Notes under the pieces: model-generated | What the model was told of the DNA's origin: nothing | Databases searched by the model: none | Seen by the model: only the letters and a program-made list of their open reading frames with translations | Made by a program: the position numbers and the translations under genes | Assembly (NCBI GenBank): GCA_963921195.1 | Contig: OY992540.1 | Span: 195,022,692-195,086,691, forward strand | Direction: 5' to 3' | DNA from: Pegoplata infirma | Lineage: Eukaryota > Arthropoda > Insecta > Diptera > Anthomyiidae | Length of the DNA stretch: 64,000 bases | In this document: piece by piece, positions 45,384 through 54,957 of the stretch | Layout: every line of letters starts with the position of its first letter | Numbering within the stretch: the stretch's first letter is position 1

Positions 45384-46060
45384 CTTCATTTTGATTGATT
45401 TTTTTTTTATTCCTCCTTTCACTTGACAACTCCTGTTTATTTTTTGATTGCAGGGTTTTGTGCGCGTAACCCTACGAGGTATGATTTATGAATTTGTAAA
45501 TTTTATATACAAAAAATATAATTGTGCTTTTAGCAAGGAGCTCAAGTATAGGAGGAACCGACCAATTTATCTTTTGAGAATTTATTTGAATTAATTCACT
45601 TTTTATACGTTTTTGTTTTTTTAAAAAAAGTTTGAGTGAGATTTACTAGGTTTAATTTTTTTTTTTTAATTTTTGTTTTCCTCTTTTTAAAATGTCTGTA
45701 AAAGGATGTTTAGTAAACGAAAATTAAAAACTCTTAAATAAGTTTTTTCCTTCTCTTCACTTGTGTTTATATTGTATAGTCAATTTTCTCGGCGTGAGTG
45801 GGTATTTCACGCTTTTGTTTTTTGTATAATTGTAACAGTTAATAAAACAAAACAAAAAAAAATTAAAAATGTTTAAAGGAATCAATATATAATTTGCTTA
45901 TTTTCAAATCCTTTTCTGTAGTCTGGAGTTTTGATAGAGTAGTTTATAAATTATGCTGTACATATCAGTAGTAGTTAAATGATTTGTGGCCATATACTGC
46001 TGCTGTAATTGTTTGACAGTTGCTGCTGCTGTTGTTGACTGCATTTTATGGCAAAAGTTA
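45384..46060 (-). other. Probable 5' leader of fs(1)h with an upstream ORF
   Basis: AT-rich leader-like sequence directly upstream of the start codon. A pyrimidine-rich stretch ending TATTATAG at 46061 could be the acceptor of a 5' UTR exon running to the start codon. Just inside it, an ATG at 46042-46044 opens a 46-codon frame (to 45904) beginning MQSTTAAATVKQLQQQYMAT, encoded partly by CAG/CAA runs. I do not recognise it and treat it as a possible uORF. A TATAAAAAG string near 45605 and another AG near 45430 are alternative landmarks. No transcription start can be fixed. Confidence 0.35.
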
Positions 46061-46208
46061 CTATAATAAAACAAAAATAAAAAGATATATAAAATTATCA
46101 ATGGTATTTTATTAATAAATACAAAAAAAGGTTAAGTAATAGTTTTGGTATAACGAATAATAAAAAATAGGCTCAACATTTTGAGGTGATTTGGCTGTGC
46201 CGCATCTT

Positions 46209-46517
46209 CTATACGCTTTGATTACAAAAAATTGGTGTTAAAAAGAATTGGAGGTAAAAAACTGTCAATTTTCTTAATGCATTAAAAAATTTAAATTTTT
46301 GTTTGGGTCGTTCGAAAAATGAGTTAATAACTTTATTTGTTTTCTTTGACGTTCGCTGTTTGAAATAGCTGTCGGCCATTAGATGCGCAGGATTCTTCAT
46401 AAAGACTTGTTAACATAAACCTGAAGAGAGTTGACCTGATCTTTGGACGTGTTCTAAGATTCTCATCCATAAAGAAGGGTAGACATCACGTCGAAAAAAT
46501 AATCTAAATTTGGTTTT
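46209..46517 (-). pseudogene. RTE-like LINE relic, C-terminal part
   Basis: The minus strand read in one frame with stops gives STLLYG, NSLQVYVNKSL, RILRI-WPTAISNSERQRK, the post-RT region of RTE-type and related LINEs (LLYG..W ... LRRI..I.WP..ISN). It is the continuation of 47811-48178, separated by the Tc1/mariner insertion. Dead. Confidence 0.7.
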
Positions 46518-46519
46518 TA

Positions 46520-47808
46520 AGGAGTGAGATCATAAAAATGTTAACACACATTTTTGCCTACAACTTTGGTGTAAAGCTTCCAAATTTTTTTTTTCGGCAG
46601 TTTACATTTTAAAAATATGTCAGTTAATAAATTAATTTACATCATGAGTTTTAATTTGCAATTTTTTACACAATGGACGATGAAAGAAAAGTGCGTTCAA
46701 AAATAATTAAATATTTTCAACAAAACCAAACATGGACATACAAAAAAATTGCCAAAGAAACTAATGTATGCCGCCAAACAGTTTCAAAAGTGGTAAAAAG
46801 GTATCTGGAACACCTAACAATTGAAAGGAAGCCGGGAACAGGAACAACGACTGGTTATCGTAACATTGGTAAGGCATATAAAGTTAAAAGCATCCTTAAG
46901 AGAGCTCCTAACACATCTGGCAGAAAAACAGCTCGGTTAGCCCAATGCTCAGACTTTTTTGTACGTAAAGTGAAACGTAAGGCGGGACTAAAGTCCTACA
47001 AAGTTCAAAAAGTTCCCGATAGAAACGCTTTTAAAAATTTGGAGGCCAAAACCAGAGCTAGAAAATTGAAATCAAATTTTATAAAAAAATACAACTGTTG
47101 TGTAATGGACGACGAAACTTATGTCCTGGCTGATTTTGCGCAGCTCCCTGGTCAAGAATTTTATGTTTCCGATGTTCGAGGAAATGTTGCGGAAAAATTT
47201 CGGTCAAAAAAGCAAACGAAATTCCCCAAAAAATTCCTAGTATGGCAAGCCATATGTAGCTGCGGCCAAAGAAGCCAGTCATTTGTGACATCTGGCTCTA
47301 TAAACAGCGAAATTTATATCAAGGAGTGTTTGCAGAAGAGACTTCTTCCGTTCTTGAGTCAGCACAATGTATCCACTTACTTTTGGCCCGATTTAGCATC
47401 TTGTCACTACAGCAAGAAAGCGCTGGAGTGGTATAATGATAATAATGTGGTTTTTGTACCAAGAGAGGCAAATCCACCAAACTGCCCAGAGCTCAGGCCA
47501 GTGGAGAGATATTGGGCTTTTGTTAAAAAAGAATTAAAGGGCACAAAAAAGGTCTCCCAGGACATGCAAGATTTCAAACGTAGATGGACCACCTGCTCTA
47601 AAAAGGTGACAGAAACTACCATAAAAGCCTTAATGGGAGGCCTTAAAGTGGATAACTTTGTTCGTAGTGGTTAGAGTTCCATGCGGTTTTTTTGTTATGA
47701 TTTTGTATTAAATTTTATTTAATAAAAATTTGGTTTGAAGTCTTAAAATTCAGTAGTCTGTTTTTTATTTAACTTTATGTGTGTTAACATTTTTATGATC
47801 TCACTCCT
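46520..47808 (+). mobile_element. Complete Tc1/mariner (DD37E-type) transposon, 1,289 bp
   Basis: Perfect 32-bp terminal inverted repeats at 46520-46551 and 47777-47808 (outer bases AGGAGTGAGATCATAAAAAT), flanked by TA at 46518-46519 and 47809-47810. Contains one uninterrupted transposase frame. Inserted in an RTE-like LINE relic. The perfect TIRs and open frame indicate recent arrival. Confidence 0.95.
46673..47674 (+). CDS. Tc1/mariner transposase, DD37E type, 333 aa
   Basis: Cut-and-paste DNA transposase that would bind its own TIRs and integrate at TA. The N-terminal HTH region (about 8-47: KYFQQNQTWTYKKIAKETNV...) is followed by a second basic, HTH-like region around 70-115 (NTSGRKTARLAQCSDFFVRK). 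The DDE core has the first Asp in VMDDETYV (about 143), the second in WPDLASCHYSK and the catalytic Glu in LRPVERYW. Counting gives 37 residues between the second Asp and Glu, so DD37E rather than the DD34E of Tc1 or DD34D of mariner. Length is normal for the superfamily (330-350 aa). Start at ATG 46673, after an A-rich context. No frameshift or stop. Possibly functional; activity cannot be judged from sequence. Confidence 0.94.
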   Translation: MDDERKVRSKIIKYFQQNQTWTYKKIAKETNVCRQTVSKVVKRYLEHLTIERKPGTGTTTGYRNIGKAYKVKSILKRAPNTSGRKTARLAQCSDFFVRKVKRKAGLKSYKVQKVPDRNAFKNLEAKTRARKLKSNFIKKYNCCVMDDETYVLADFAQLPGQEFYVSDVRGNVAEKFRSKKQTKFPKKFLVWQAICSCGQRSQSFVTSGSINSEIYIKECLQKRLLPFLSQHNVSTYFWPDLASCHYSKKALEWYNDNNVVFVPREANPPNCPELRPVERYWAFVKKELKGTKKVSQDMQDFKRRWTTCSKKVTETTIKALMGGLKVDNFVRSG

Positions 47809-47810
47809 TA

Positions 47811-48178
47811 GTGAAATTCTGAAAGATTTCCATGCAGGTTGAATAGCTCCGAATGCTTGCATCTCTTCAATACAACATTTGATATCATCGTTGCACGCAC
47901 CGGAAGGTGAAATGATGCTGCCGAGGTAACACAAACTATTAGCTTCCAATTCGTGAACAGAAATTTCAAATTTGGAAGTTTTGGTGGTGTTGATGTGTAT
48001 AACCTTTGTTTTATCATAATTGATTTTAAGCCCCACATTTGTTTTCCACTCAGCAATTAATTTTAATTTTGCATTCATATCATCAAAGTTACGTGAGATC
48101 AAGCAAATGTTGTCATTAAAATCTAGGTCAACAAGTCTTCCCTGTTCACTCCAAGTATATAATTTTTAGAAGGATCTA
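47811..48178 (-). pseudogene. RTE-like LINE reverse-transcriptase relic
   Basis: Minus-strand frame with LVDLDFNDNICLISRNFDDM, KLIAEWKTNVGLKINYDKTK, CYLGSIISPSGACNDDIK and AFGAIQPAWKS: the palm/thumb part of a non-LTR reverse transcriptase. The catalytic box that should read FADD is FNDN, losing one catalytic Asp. It runs into the Tc1/mariner TIR at 47808 and resumes at 46517. 5'-truncated at about 48178. Inactive. Confidence 0.85.
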
Positions 48179-48230
48179 AAACAAAAACCGGATGATCAAT
48201 CTGTACTGTGATGAGCATAAAATTTAGGCA

Positions 48231-48645
48231 AGGTTAGGTTAGGTTAGGCTAGGTTAGGTTAGGTTAGGTTAGGTTAGGTTAGGTTAGGTTAGGTTAGGTT
48301 AGGTTAGGTTAGGTTAGGTTAGGTTAGGTTAGGTTAGGTTAGGTTAGGTTAGGTTAGGTTAGGTTAGGTTAGGTTAGGTTAGGTTAGGTTAGGTTAGGTT
48401 AGGTTAGGTTAGGTTAGGTTAGGTTAGGTTAGGTTAGGTTAGGTTAGGTTAGGTTAGGTTAGGTTAGGTTAGGTTAGGTTAGGTTAGGTTAGGTTAGGTT
48501 AGGTTAGGTTAGGTTAGGTTAGGTTAGGTTAGGTTAGGTTAGGTTAGGTTAGGTTAGGTTAGGTTAGGTTAGGTTAGGTTAGGTTAGGTTAGGTTAGGTT
48601 AGGTTAGGTTAGGTTAGGTTAGGTTAGGTTAGGTTAGGTTAGGTT
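48231..48645. repeat. (AGGTT)83 array, i.e. telomere-like (TTAGG)n
   Basis: 415 bp of a 5-bp unit, perfect except AGGCT at 48246-48250. AGGTT is a rotation of TTAGG, the ancestral insect telomere repeat that Diptera have lost. Its position right after the 3' UTR of a minus-strand LOA-type LINE, and the short AACCTAACC tails at other copies, indicate a LINE tail rather than telomere sequence. Confidence 0.95.
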
Positions 48646-49990
48646 GGATGGGCGCTCGCCATTTGGCGAGTTCACTCGGAGGCCATAAGGCCCATTGTGA
48701 TTCCCCTAATCATATTACCCCTCTCCCTCCCTGATACAAAGTTCTACCTTTTAAACCACCCCGTTTCCCTGAGGTATTCCGCTAGAGACGTCAATGAGAC
48801 ACCGCTTAGGCAGTCTAGGTCATCGAAAAATCTTTGCCCTAAATGCTTAAGGCGGCTCCTCATCAGACCCGGACATTCGCATAGCAAGTGCTTCACTGAC
48901 TCCTCTTCCTCCACTTCCCCACAGCTCCTACAATAGCCCCTATCAGAAATTCCCATACGCACGGCCATTTCGCCAATCATACAGTGTCCTGTAAGTACTC
49001 CAACTAATAGGCTAACCGTCCGTTTGCCAAAAGTAAGAAGACTTTTTGTCCTCTTAGGATTCGGCAGTGGCCACAGGGTTCTAGATATCCTGCACGTAGT
49101 CAGTGATGTCCACCTATCCTTCATACTATTTTCAGATATCCTATCAATTTCGTTCATCAATTCTAATATAGGAACCGAGATGTCAGGTTCTACACGTTCC
49201 CCCACCGATTCAGAGCCCTTCCTCGCACACTCATCAGCCAATTCGTTCCCAGCGACCCCACTGTGGCCTGGGACCCAGATTAGCTTGATTGTGTGCTGAC
49301 CGATTCGACGAAGCGATTGTATACAATTCAAAACTATTCCCGATTTTACAGTTTTTGACTCTAAGGCCTTCAGAGCTGCGAGACTATCCACGAAAATGTT
49401 AATGACGCAAGGACGAAGATCCCTTGTCATAATTAACTGCGCGGCTTTGTCAATTGCAAGCACCTCAGCCTGGAAAACACTACACTTATCCGGAAGCCTC
49501 AATGAGACCCCGATTTCGAGGCATTCAGAGTAGACTCCCGAACCCGTACCCATCTCCATTTTCGATCCGTCCGTAAAGATTGAGATCGCATTCTCTGTAA
49601 TAACAGAGTTTTCCGCCCAGTCTTCTCTAGTCGGTATTTGGACTTCGAAGGTGCTGTCAAAGTTCGTCTGTGGTGAGATATAGTCGGTTCTCTGTTCCAG
49701 TTCCGTCCCGCCCACCGTACTTAATATAGTCGAGTGTCCCCCAAGAGCGTTGCTTAAGCATTTTCGACTCTCTTAACCTGAGAGCCGATTTTGCTGCTGT
49801 GCTCTTGACGTAAATATCCACGGGCTGAATGTTTAGTATCACTTCCAAACCGGCCTGGGGTGCTGATCTAATAGCACCAGTAATACCCACACACGCCAGT
49901 CGTTGTACCTTCTGTAGATTGCAGAGATATGATTTCTTATCCACTGCTTTCCACCACACAAGGGCACCATAGGTAAGTATTGGTCTAAGT
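48646..49990 (-). mobile_element. 5'-truncated LOA/I-type non-LTR retrotransposon
   Basis: Contains the end of the reverse-transcriptase protein, the RNase H domain, a short 3' UTR (48743-48646) and the (AACCT)n tail. The body stops near 49990 without reaching the reverse-transcriptase catalytic core, as expected of incomplete target-primed reverse transcription. Target duplication not identified. Confidence 0.85.
48744..49959 (-). pseudogene. LINE ORF2 C-terminus: post-RT region and RNase H, one frameshift
   Basis: 49959-49657 encodes a post-RT region (VWWKAV-like start, NLQKVQRLACVGITGAIRSA, PQAGLEVILNIQPVDI). The frame then changes near 49710 and 49715-48744 encodes 323 aa with RNase H: IFTDGS, FQAEVLAI, FVDSLAALKAL and WVPGHSGVAGNELADECA. 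These supply the catalytic Asp, Glu, Asp and Asp. A C-terminal Cys/His motif follows (YCRSCG ... VKHLLCECPGL). RNase H plus this tail fits the LOA/I group. Truncated and frameshifted, so inactive, although the RNase H itself looks intact. Confidence 0.88.
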
Positions 49991-49995
49991 ATTTA

Positions 49996-51290
49996 GGTAA
50001 AAGTTCATTATTTTTTTTAGACTTCTAAATTTTTTTTTTTGTTTTTCGTATCTCAACCATTATGAACCGATTGTCCCATATGAAACAATGTGGACCTTCG
50101 GGAAAATTTCGATAACTCCCCAACTTACAGAAATATCGTCGACTTAAATTAAAAAAAGATTATTTCGTATTCATATGGATATCGTAAGTCTTCGCATAAA
50201 CACCCCCCAAAATTGACACATTTTCATGAAAAAAATATTTAACGAAGCCGACTTTTTTTATTCTTTTTTTTGCCCCTAAATACCCGATATGGCTGATATG
50301 CCGGACACCTTAACCTTAGAATATTTTAAGTTTCATGCAAATCGGTTAATAAGGGTTGAGATTCTTTCCTTGTAAGGTTAACCTTACAAAAATAGTAATT
50401 TTTAATCCAACGTATTAATTAAAAAAAAAAATTGTTTCTTATGTTAGAGACCATAGCCTAGTCTTACTTTTGCGCTTTATAGCCGATTTTTATTCCATTG
50501 AATGACTAGGGGGGGGTGAAATAAATCCATAGGCAATAAGGCCATATGGCCTTATTATCCGAGTTCAGAGGTTCCTGGAATATGTGGGTTCTTGATTTAA
50601 AGATAGTGAAACAAAAAAAGTAAGTGAAAAGTAGTGAAACAAAAAAGCGTAGCCGTGACTGGATAACATTTACAGTTATTAATCAAACATATGCGACCGG
50701 TAAGAATAATATTAAGGGTCGTTATATCAAAGTTAAAACTATTTGTTAAAATTCTGTTTATAATACTTACCACACATTTACAGCAAATGAAATTTAAAGT
50801 CAGCTTGAATTAATAAACATTTTTGTTTTTGAAGTTTTTTGGTGTGATTAATAAACAACAAAATGTTCAGGCCAAATGAATTACAATTATTGAAGAGATT
50901 TTAGTATAAAAAGTCTTTTGGGATTTTTGTTTTTAATTTTGTAATTATTACAAAAGTTTTATTATTATTTAGAGAAGCATTCACTCTGGAGACGTCAATA
51001 TTAAAAAAGGTATTTTTGTTGTAATATGAATTTTATACTGTAAAGAGAAAAATATTTAAAAATGTTTATTGTAATATTAAGTAATAGTAGGTAAAAAATT
51101 AAAAAAATAAAAATACTATGCACTTAAAAAGTTTTACATAAAATAAAATAAATTCCAATTTTGATTAAATTAATACCTTTTAACAAATAGAATTAGAGAC
51201 TGTGCTCGGTATTTACTAAAATGCAAATCACTTCATTTGTGTCTGCAATGTCAGATCATTTTGGGTAACCCTTTGCAAAAAAATATATTG
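49996..51290. other. No gene recognised
   Basis: Contains ATAAGGCCATATGGCCTTAT (50538-50557), an inverted pair, and AT-rich text. No element ends or coding blocks that I can support. Confidence 0.5.
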
Positions 51291-51300
51291 GAGTCAAAAA

Positions 51301-51922
51301 CAAGTAAAAAAGTTAAATTCGGCCTTGCCGAATGTAGTGATACCCTCCACAATTTCAAAAAGATTATTGCAAAAAACTTTATTTAAAAGTAAATTACTTT
51401 TGAAAAAAAAAAATTTTTTTAAAAAAAAAAAAATTCCGCGAAAAAAAATTTTGGTAAAAAAAATCCGCGATTTTTTTCTTTTTTTGCCAAAAAATATGTT
51501 CGTACTTGTTTAAATACCATTTGGTGTTCAATTATGTTCACATATGTCAACCAGAAGCCGAATTAAAGCATTTTGTATTTTAGGTTATGTTGAATGTACT
51601 GAAATTTTTGAGGTGTGCTTACATTTTCGTTCATAACTTTTGAACTGCTGAACCGATATCGCTCAAATGCAATACCAAACTTCTCGGGAGAACTTCCAAT
51701 ATATATGTTAAGTTTCAGTCATCTCTGTGCAATATTGTGTCCGTGACAGCATTTTCCACAGACAGACAGACAGACGGACAGACGGATATCGCTAGAATGT
51801 CTTAAAATCGATCGGGCATAATAAATATATATACTTTATGGGGTCCCAGATCGATATTTCGATGAGTTACAAACGGAATGACAAACTTATATATACCCTC
51901 TATCACTAAGTGGAGGGTATAA
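51301..51922 (-). mobile_element. DINE-1-like element, complete copy (622 bp)
   Basis: Inverted relative to 4027-4651 and nearly the same length. CAAG then hairpin ATTCGGCCTTGCCGAAT at the left; GACAGACAGACAGACGGACA microsatellite (51762-51785); CTAAGTGGAGGGTATAA at the right. Frame 51325-51513 is an A/T artefact. Confidence 0.82.
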
Positions 51923-51980
51923 AAAACTTAAATAATAGTATAAAGTTAAATTGAGATTAGTGAAAATAGAATTTTTATTT

Positions 51981-52223
51981 CCCAGGAAAATTTTTTGGAA
52001 CAAATTCCTGGTTCAATAGATTCTTGAATATATTTTACGGTAATCACAAAAAAATTTTCTATGTAAAAGTATTTTTCAAAAAAAACTACTTGCTCAAAAA
52101 AATGATTGCTTTCGGGACAATTTCAAACAAAAATCATTGATTCTGGAATGTTAAGTAGAACCGGTTGCAGGGTAGTTTGATGCGTTTTGGAACCGATTAT
52201 TTGGAACAGAAAATTTTGCTGGG
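51981..52223 (+). mobile_element. CCCAGG MITE (copy 3), 243 bp, TT duplication
   Basis: CCCAGGAAAATTTTTTGGAA to AGAAAATTTTGCTGGG; TT at 51979-51980 and 52224-52225. Uninterrupted, so a reference for the copy at 35063-35899. Confidence 0.87.
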
Positions 52224-52275
52224 TTGTTGTAAGTCCTAATTAGGCAAGGCAGTTTTTATTGCCGCAATTCTTAGG

Positions 52276-52586
52276 TAGTGTCCGACCGAATACACCTTTT
52301 TTGGCCGAAGCCGAAGCCGAATATTCGGCCAAATTTTCAGTATTCGGCCAAACCGAAGCCGAAGCCGAATATTAAAAAAAATGTTTTTAGTCACAAAAAC
52401 ACTTAGTAAAATGTTTTTGTGGCTTACTAATGTGATTCAAAGTTAGTTTAGTGTGTTTTTCAACACGTGAACACAAATATTATACAATTATTCGCTATTC
52501 GGCCTACTCGGCCAAAATTGTGGCCGAAGCCGAATAGTGGCCGAATAGTGCATTTTGGCCGAAGCCGAATATTCGGTCGGACACTA
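52276..52586. mobile_element. Non-autonomous hAT-like element, 311 bp, TTCTTAGG duplication
   Basis: Ends TAGTGTCCGACCGAATA and TATTCGGTCGGACACTA. Exact 8-bp duplication TTCTTAGG at 52268-52275 and 52587-52594. Interior of GGCCGAAGCCGAA repeats shared with 1005-1240 and 1302-1794. Confidence 0.9.
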
Positions 52587-53069
52587 TTCTTAGGAGAGAG
52601 GTAAGAGGTATGGGGAGAGGAAAAACTTGCTCGCACTGGAAATTCGATTGGTTTTTTCATTTTAAATACACTAAAACTTGACTAATAAGTGTATGTATCA
52701 ATAAAAATTAATTTCCATCACAACTGCATCATTACTTTTTTATTAAACGCTTTTGATCTCATAAAATTGCCAAAATTGTGTTGCCTTTTTTCGGCCGCTG
52801 TATGTTATGAAGAAAAATGTAACCAAACCAAATCAGTCAGTCATATGATAAACAATAGTGAATTTCAAAAACTCACACCAAAAGAAGAAAAATAAATTTA
52901 TATGATTGAACTTTCTCTTTTTTTTTGCATAATTATGAAAATATCATAACAAAACATTTTTATACACATTTTATTTAATAATTTAGATGAAATACTTAAT
53001 AAGAGTATGGGGTTTGTACCAGTATTTTATTAGTTCTTTTCCGTTATACCGTTGACATATAAAAACATA

Positions 53070-53168
53070 CAGCTGTGGTAAAAAAAATAGCACGAGTGGA
53101 ATTTTCTTCAGCTTTCCGCTGACATTTTTTTATTTCACACAAAACAATTTTTATTTGTTAATATACAT
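53070..53168 (+). mobile_element. Tc1-like element terminus fragment
   Basis: CAGCTGTGGTAAAAAAAATAGCAC after TA (53068-53069) resembles the terminus at 63467 (CAGTGCCGGGCAAAAAAATA). Cut off by the palindrome that starts at 53171. Confidence 0.45.
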
Positions 53169-53170
53169 TA

Positions 53171-54114
53171 GAGTGTCCCTTATTTTGGAAATGTTGGAAA
53201 TGTTGAGACGGTACCCCCTCATTGTTTTCCTTTTGACTAAAAAATAACTCAGGAAAAATTTTACGCCCCTACGACCACGCCTTTCCTACGCGACGGGGCC
53301 GTAAAGAGCGGGGCCTTAAAAATCATTTTTCCATACAAAGCAAAAAAATTTTTTTTCTATTTTAAATTTTTTTGTTATTAATTATAATATTACTTGGTTA
53401 GCTTATTCACGACAAAAAATTAGATTTTGGTGGGATGAGGCTTTAAGTTCTAAAAAATTTTTCGAAAAAAAAAATTTAGAGCTTTTGGGGTCCTACAGTA
53501 AAAATTTTTTAAAAAATATTTTTTTTTAGTTTTGACAAGCAACCGTTTTATTTGAATTGTTGCTTTTAATGATATATTTTCATAAAAAAATATTATTCCT
53601 ATCTGTGACATCTTTATCGTGATCTAAAAAAGGGTAAAAAATGCATTTTTGATGTTTTTCGATACACGATCAAGATGTTACAGATATGAATAATATTTTT
53701 TTATGAATATATATCATTAAAAGCAACATTACAACTAAAACCGTTGCTTGTCAAAACTAAAAAAAAAAAATTTTTTTAAATTTTTACTGTAGGACCCCAA
53801 AAGCTCTAAATTTTTTTTTTCGAAAAATTTTTTAGAACTGAAAGCCTCATCCCAACAAAATCAAATTTTTTGTCGTGAATAAGCTAACCAAGTAATATTA
53901 TAATTAATAACAAAAAAATTTAAAATCAAAAAAAAAAATTTTTGCTTTGTATGGAAAAATGATTTTTAAGGCCCCGCTCTTTACGGCCCCGTCGCGTAGG
54001 GAAGGCGTGGTCGTAGGGGCGTAAAATTTTTCCTGAGTTATTTTTTAGTCAAAAGGAAAAAAATGAGAGGGTACCGTCTCAACATTTCCAACATTTCCAA
54101 AATAAGGGACACTC
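53171..54114. mobile_element. 944-bp palindromic MITE, TA duplication
   Basis: Ends GAGTGTCCCTTATTTTGGAA and TTCCAAAATAAGGGACACTC. TA at 53169-53170 and 54115-54116. Arms of about 470 bp pair throughout (ACGCGACGGGGCCGTAAAGA, TTGCTTTTAATGATATATTT); axis near 53642. Non-coding. Confidence 0.9.
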
Positions 54115-54149
54115 TAATATACATACTATACTTTCAAACTAAAAAGTTG

Positions 54150-54530
54150 TGAAAGTTTCGTAAAAAGTCTTAGGGTCGGCGGGAGACGCTGGGGGAAACT
54201 TTCCCCTAGCAATAAACTTTCCCCTAGCAATAAGTGTTCGAAAATTAATTTATAATTATTTTTGCACTTAAATATATAGGGCGAACAAAAATTACAATTT
54301 TTAATCCCCTGGGTCCAAGTGCAAAACTTTGAACGTCGTTTAAATCTTTGCGAGGCACGAAATTTTCTAAATTTTTGAAATTTTCATTGCGTAGTTTGGA
54401 CTTGCATCGTGTTTTTCACAGACGGACGGACATTCATAGAACGTCTTAGAATCGATCATGAGACAGTAACACATATGCTTTATGGGCCAGTATTTTGATA
54501 CATACACACGGAAAGACAAAGTGAGTATTT
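54150..54530 (-). mobile_element. DINE-1-like fragment
   Basis: Order GGGAAACTTTCCCCTAGC, TTTTTCACAGACGGACGGAC, AACGTCTTAGAATCGATCAT, CACGGAAAGACAAAGTGAG as in related copies. Ends missing. Confidence 0.5.
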
Positions 54531-54537
54531 GAATCAA

Positions 54538-54665
54538 GCACACTCACGAGCATATTTTTTCTACTCGCACTCACTCACAATTAATTGAGTAAATTTAATA
54601 TAACTCACACTCACGTGTACTCACACAAACTTTACTCACACTCACGATGACTCACACTCACGAGA
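54538..54665 (+). repeat. ACTCACACTCACG-type simple repeat
   Basis: About ten irregular units of ACTCACACTCACGTG / GACTCACACTCACGAG. No other feature. Confidence 0.65.
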
Positions 54666-54957
54666 CTTTAAAGTTCAGCAAAATTTTTTTTGCTTTTTTC
54701 TGAGGAAATCTTAAAAATTGTATAGTTTTTTTGTTGCTTTTTTTGGTACGAAAGGAAATATGAAGAGAAAATAAATCACGCAACTCACGCAAAAAACTCT
54801 GGCCGGCAACTGACAATAAGTCGACTTAAGTCAGCTTACTATTGATATTTTACATTGTTAAAAACAGATACTTTGAAAGTTATTTATTCGCGGTGAATAC
54901 ACCCTTTTTAGATATCAATTTAACTGAAAAAAAACGAAAAATATATTTTTTACAATT

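Noticed and set aside
45420..45422. Start of fs(1)h at 45422
   Set aside because: The codon there is GTG; conserved N-terminus and ATG place the start at 45383 (or 45389).
48231..48645. Interstitial telomere or chromosome-end site
   Set aside because: Position directly after a LINE 3' UTR and short AACCTAACC tails at another copy explain it better; Diptera do not use TTAGG telomeres.
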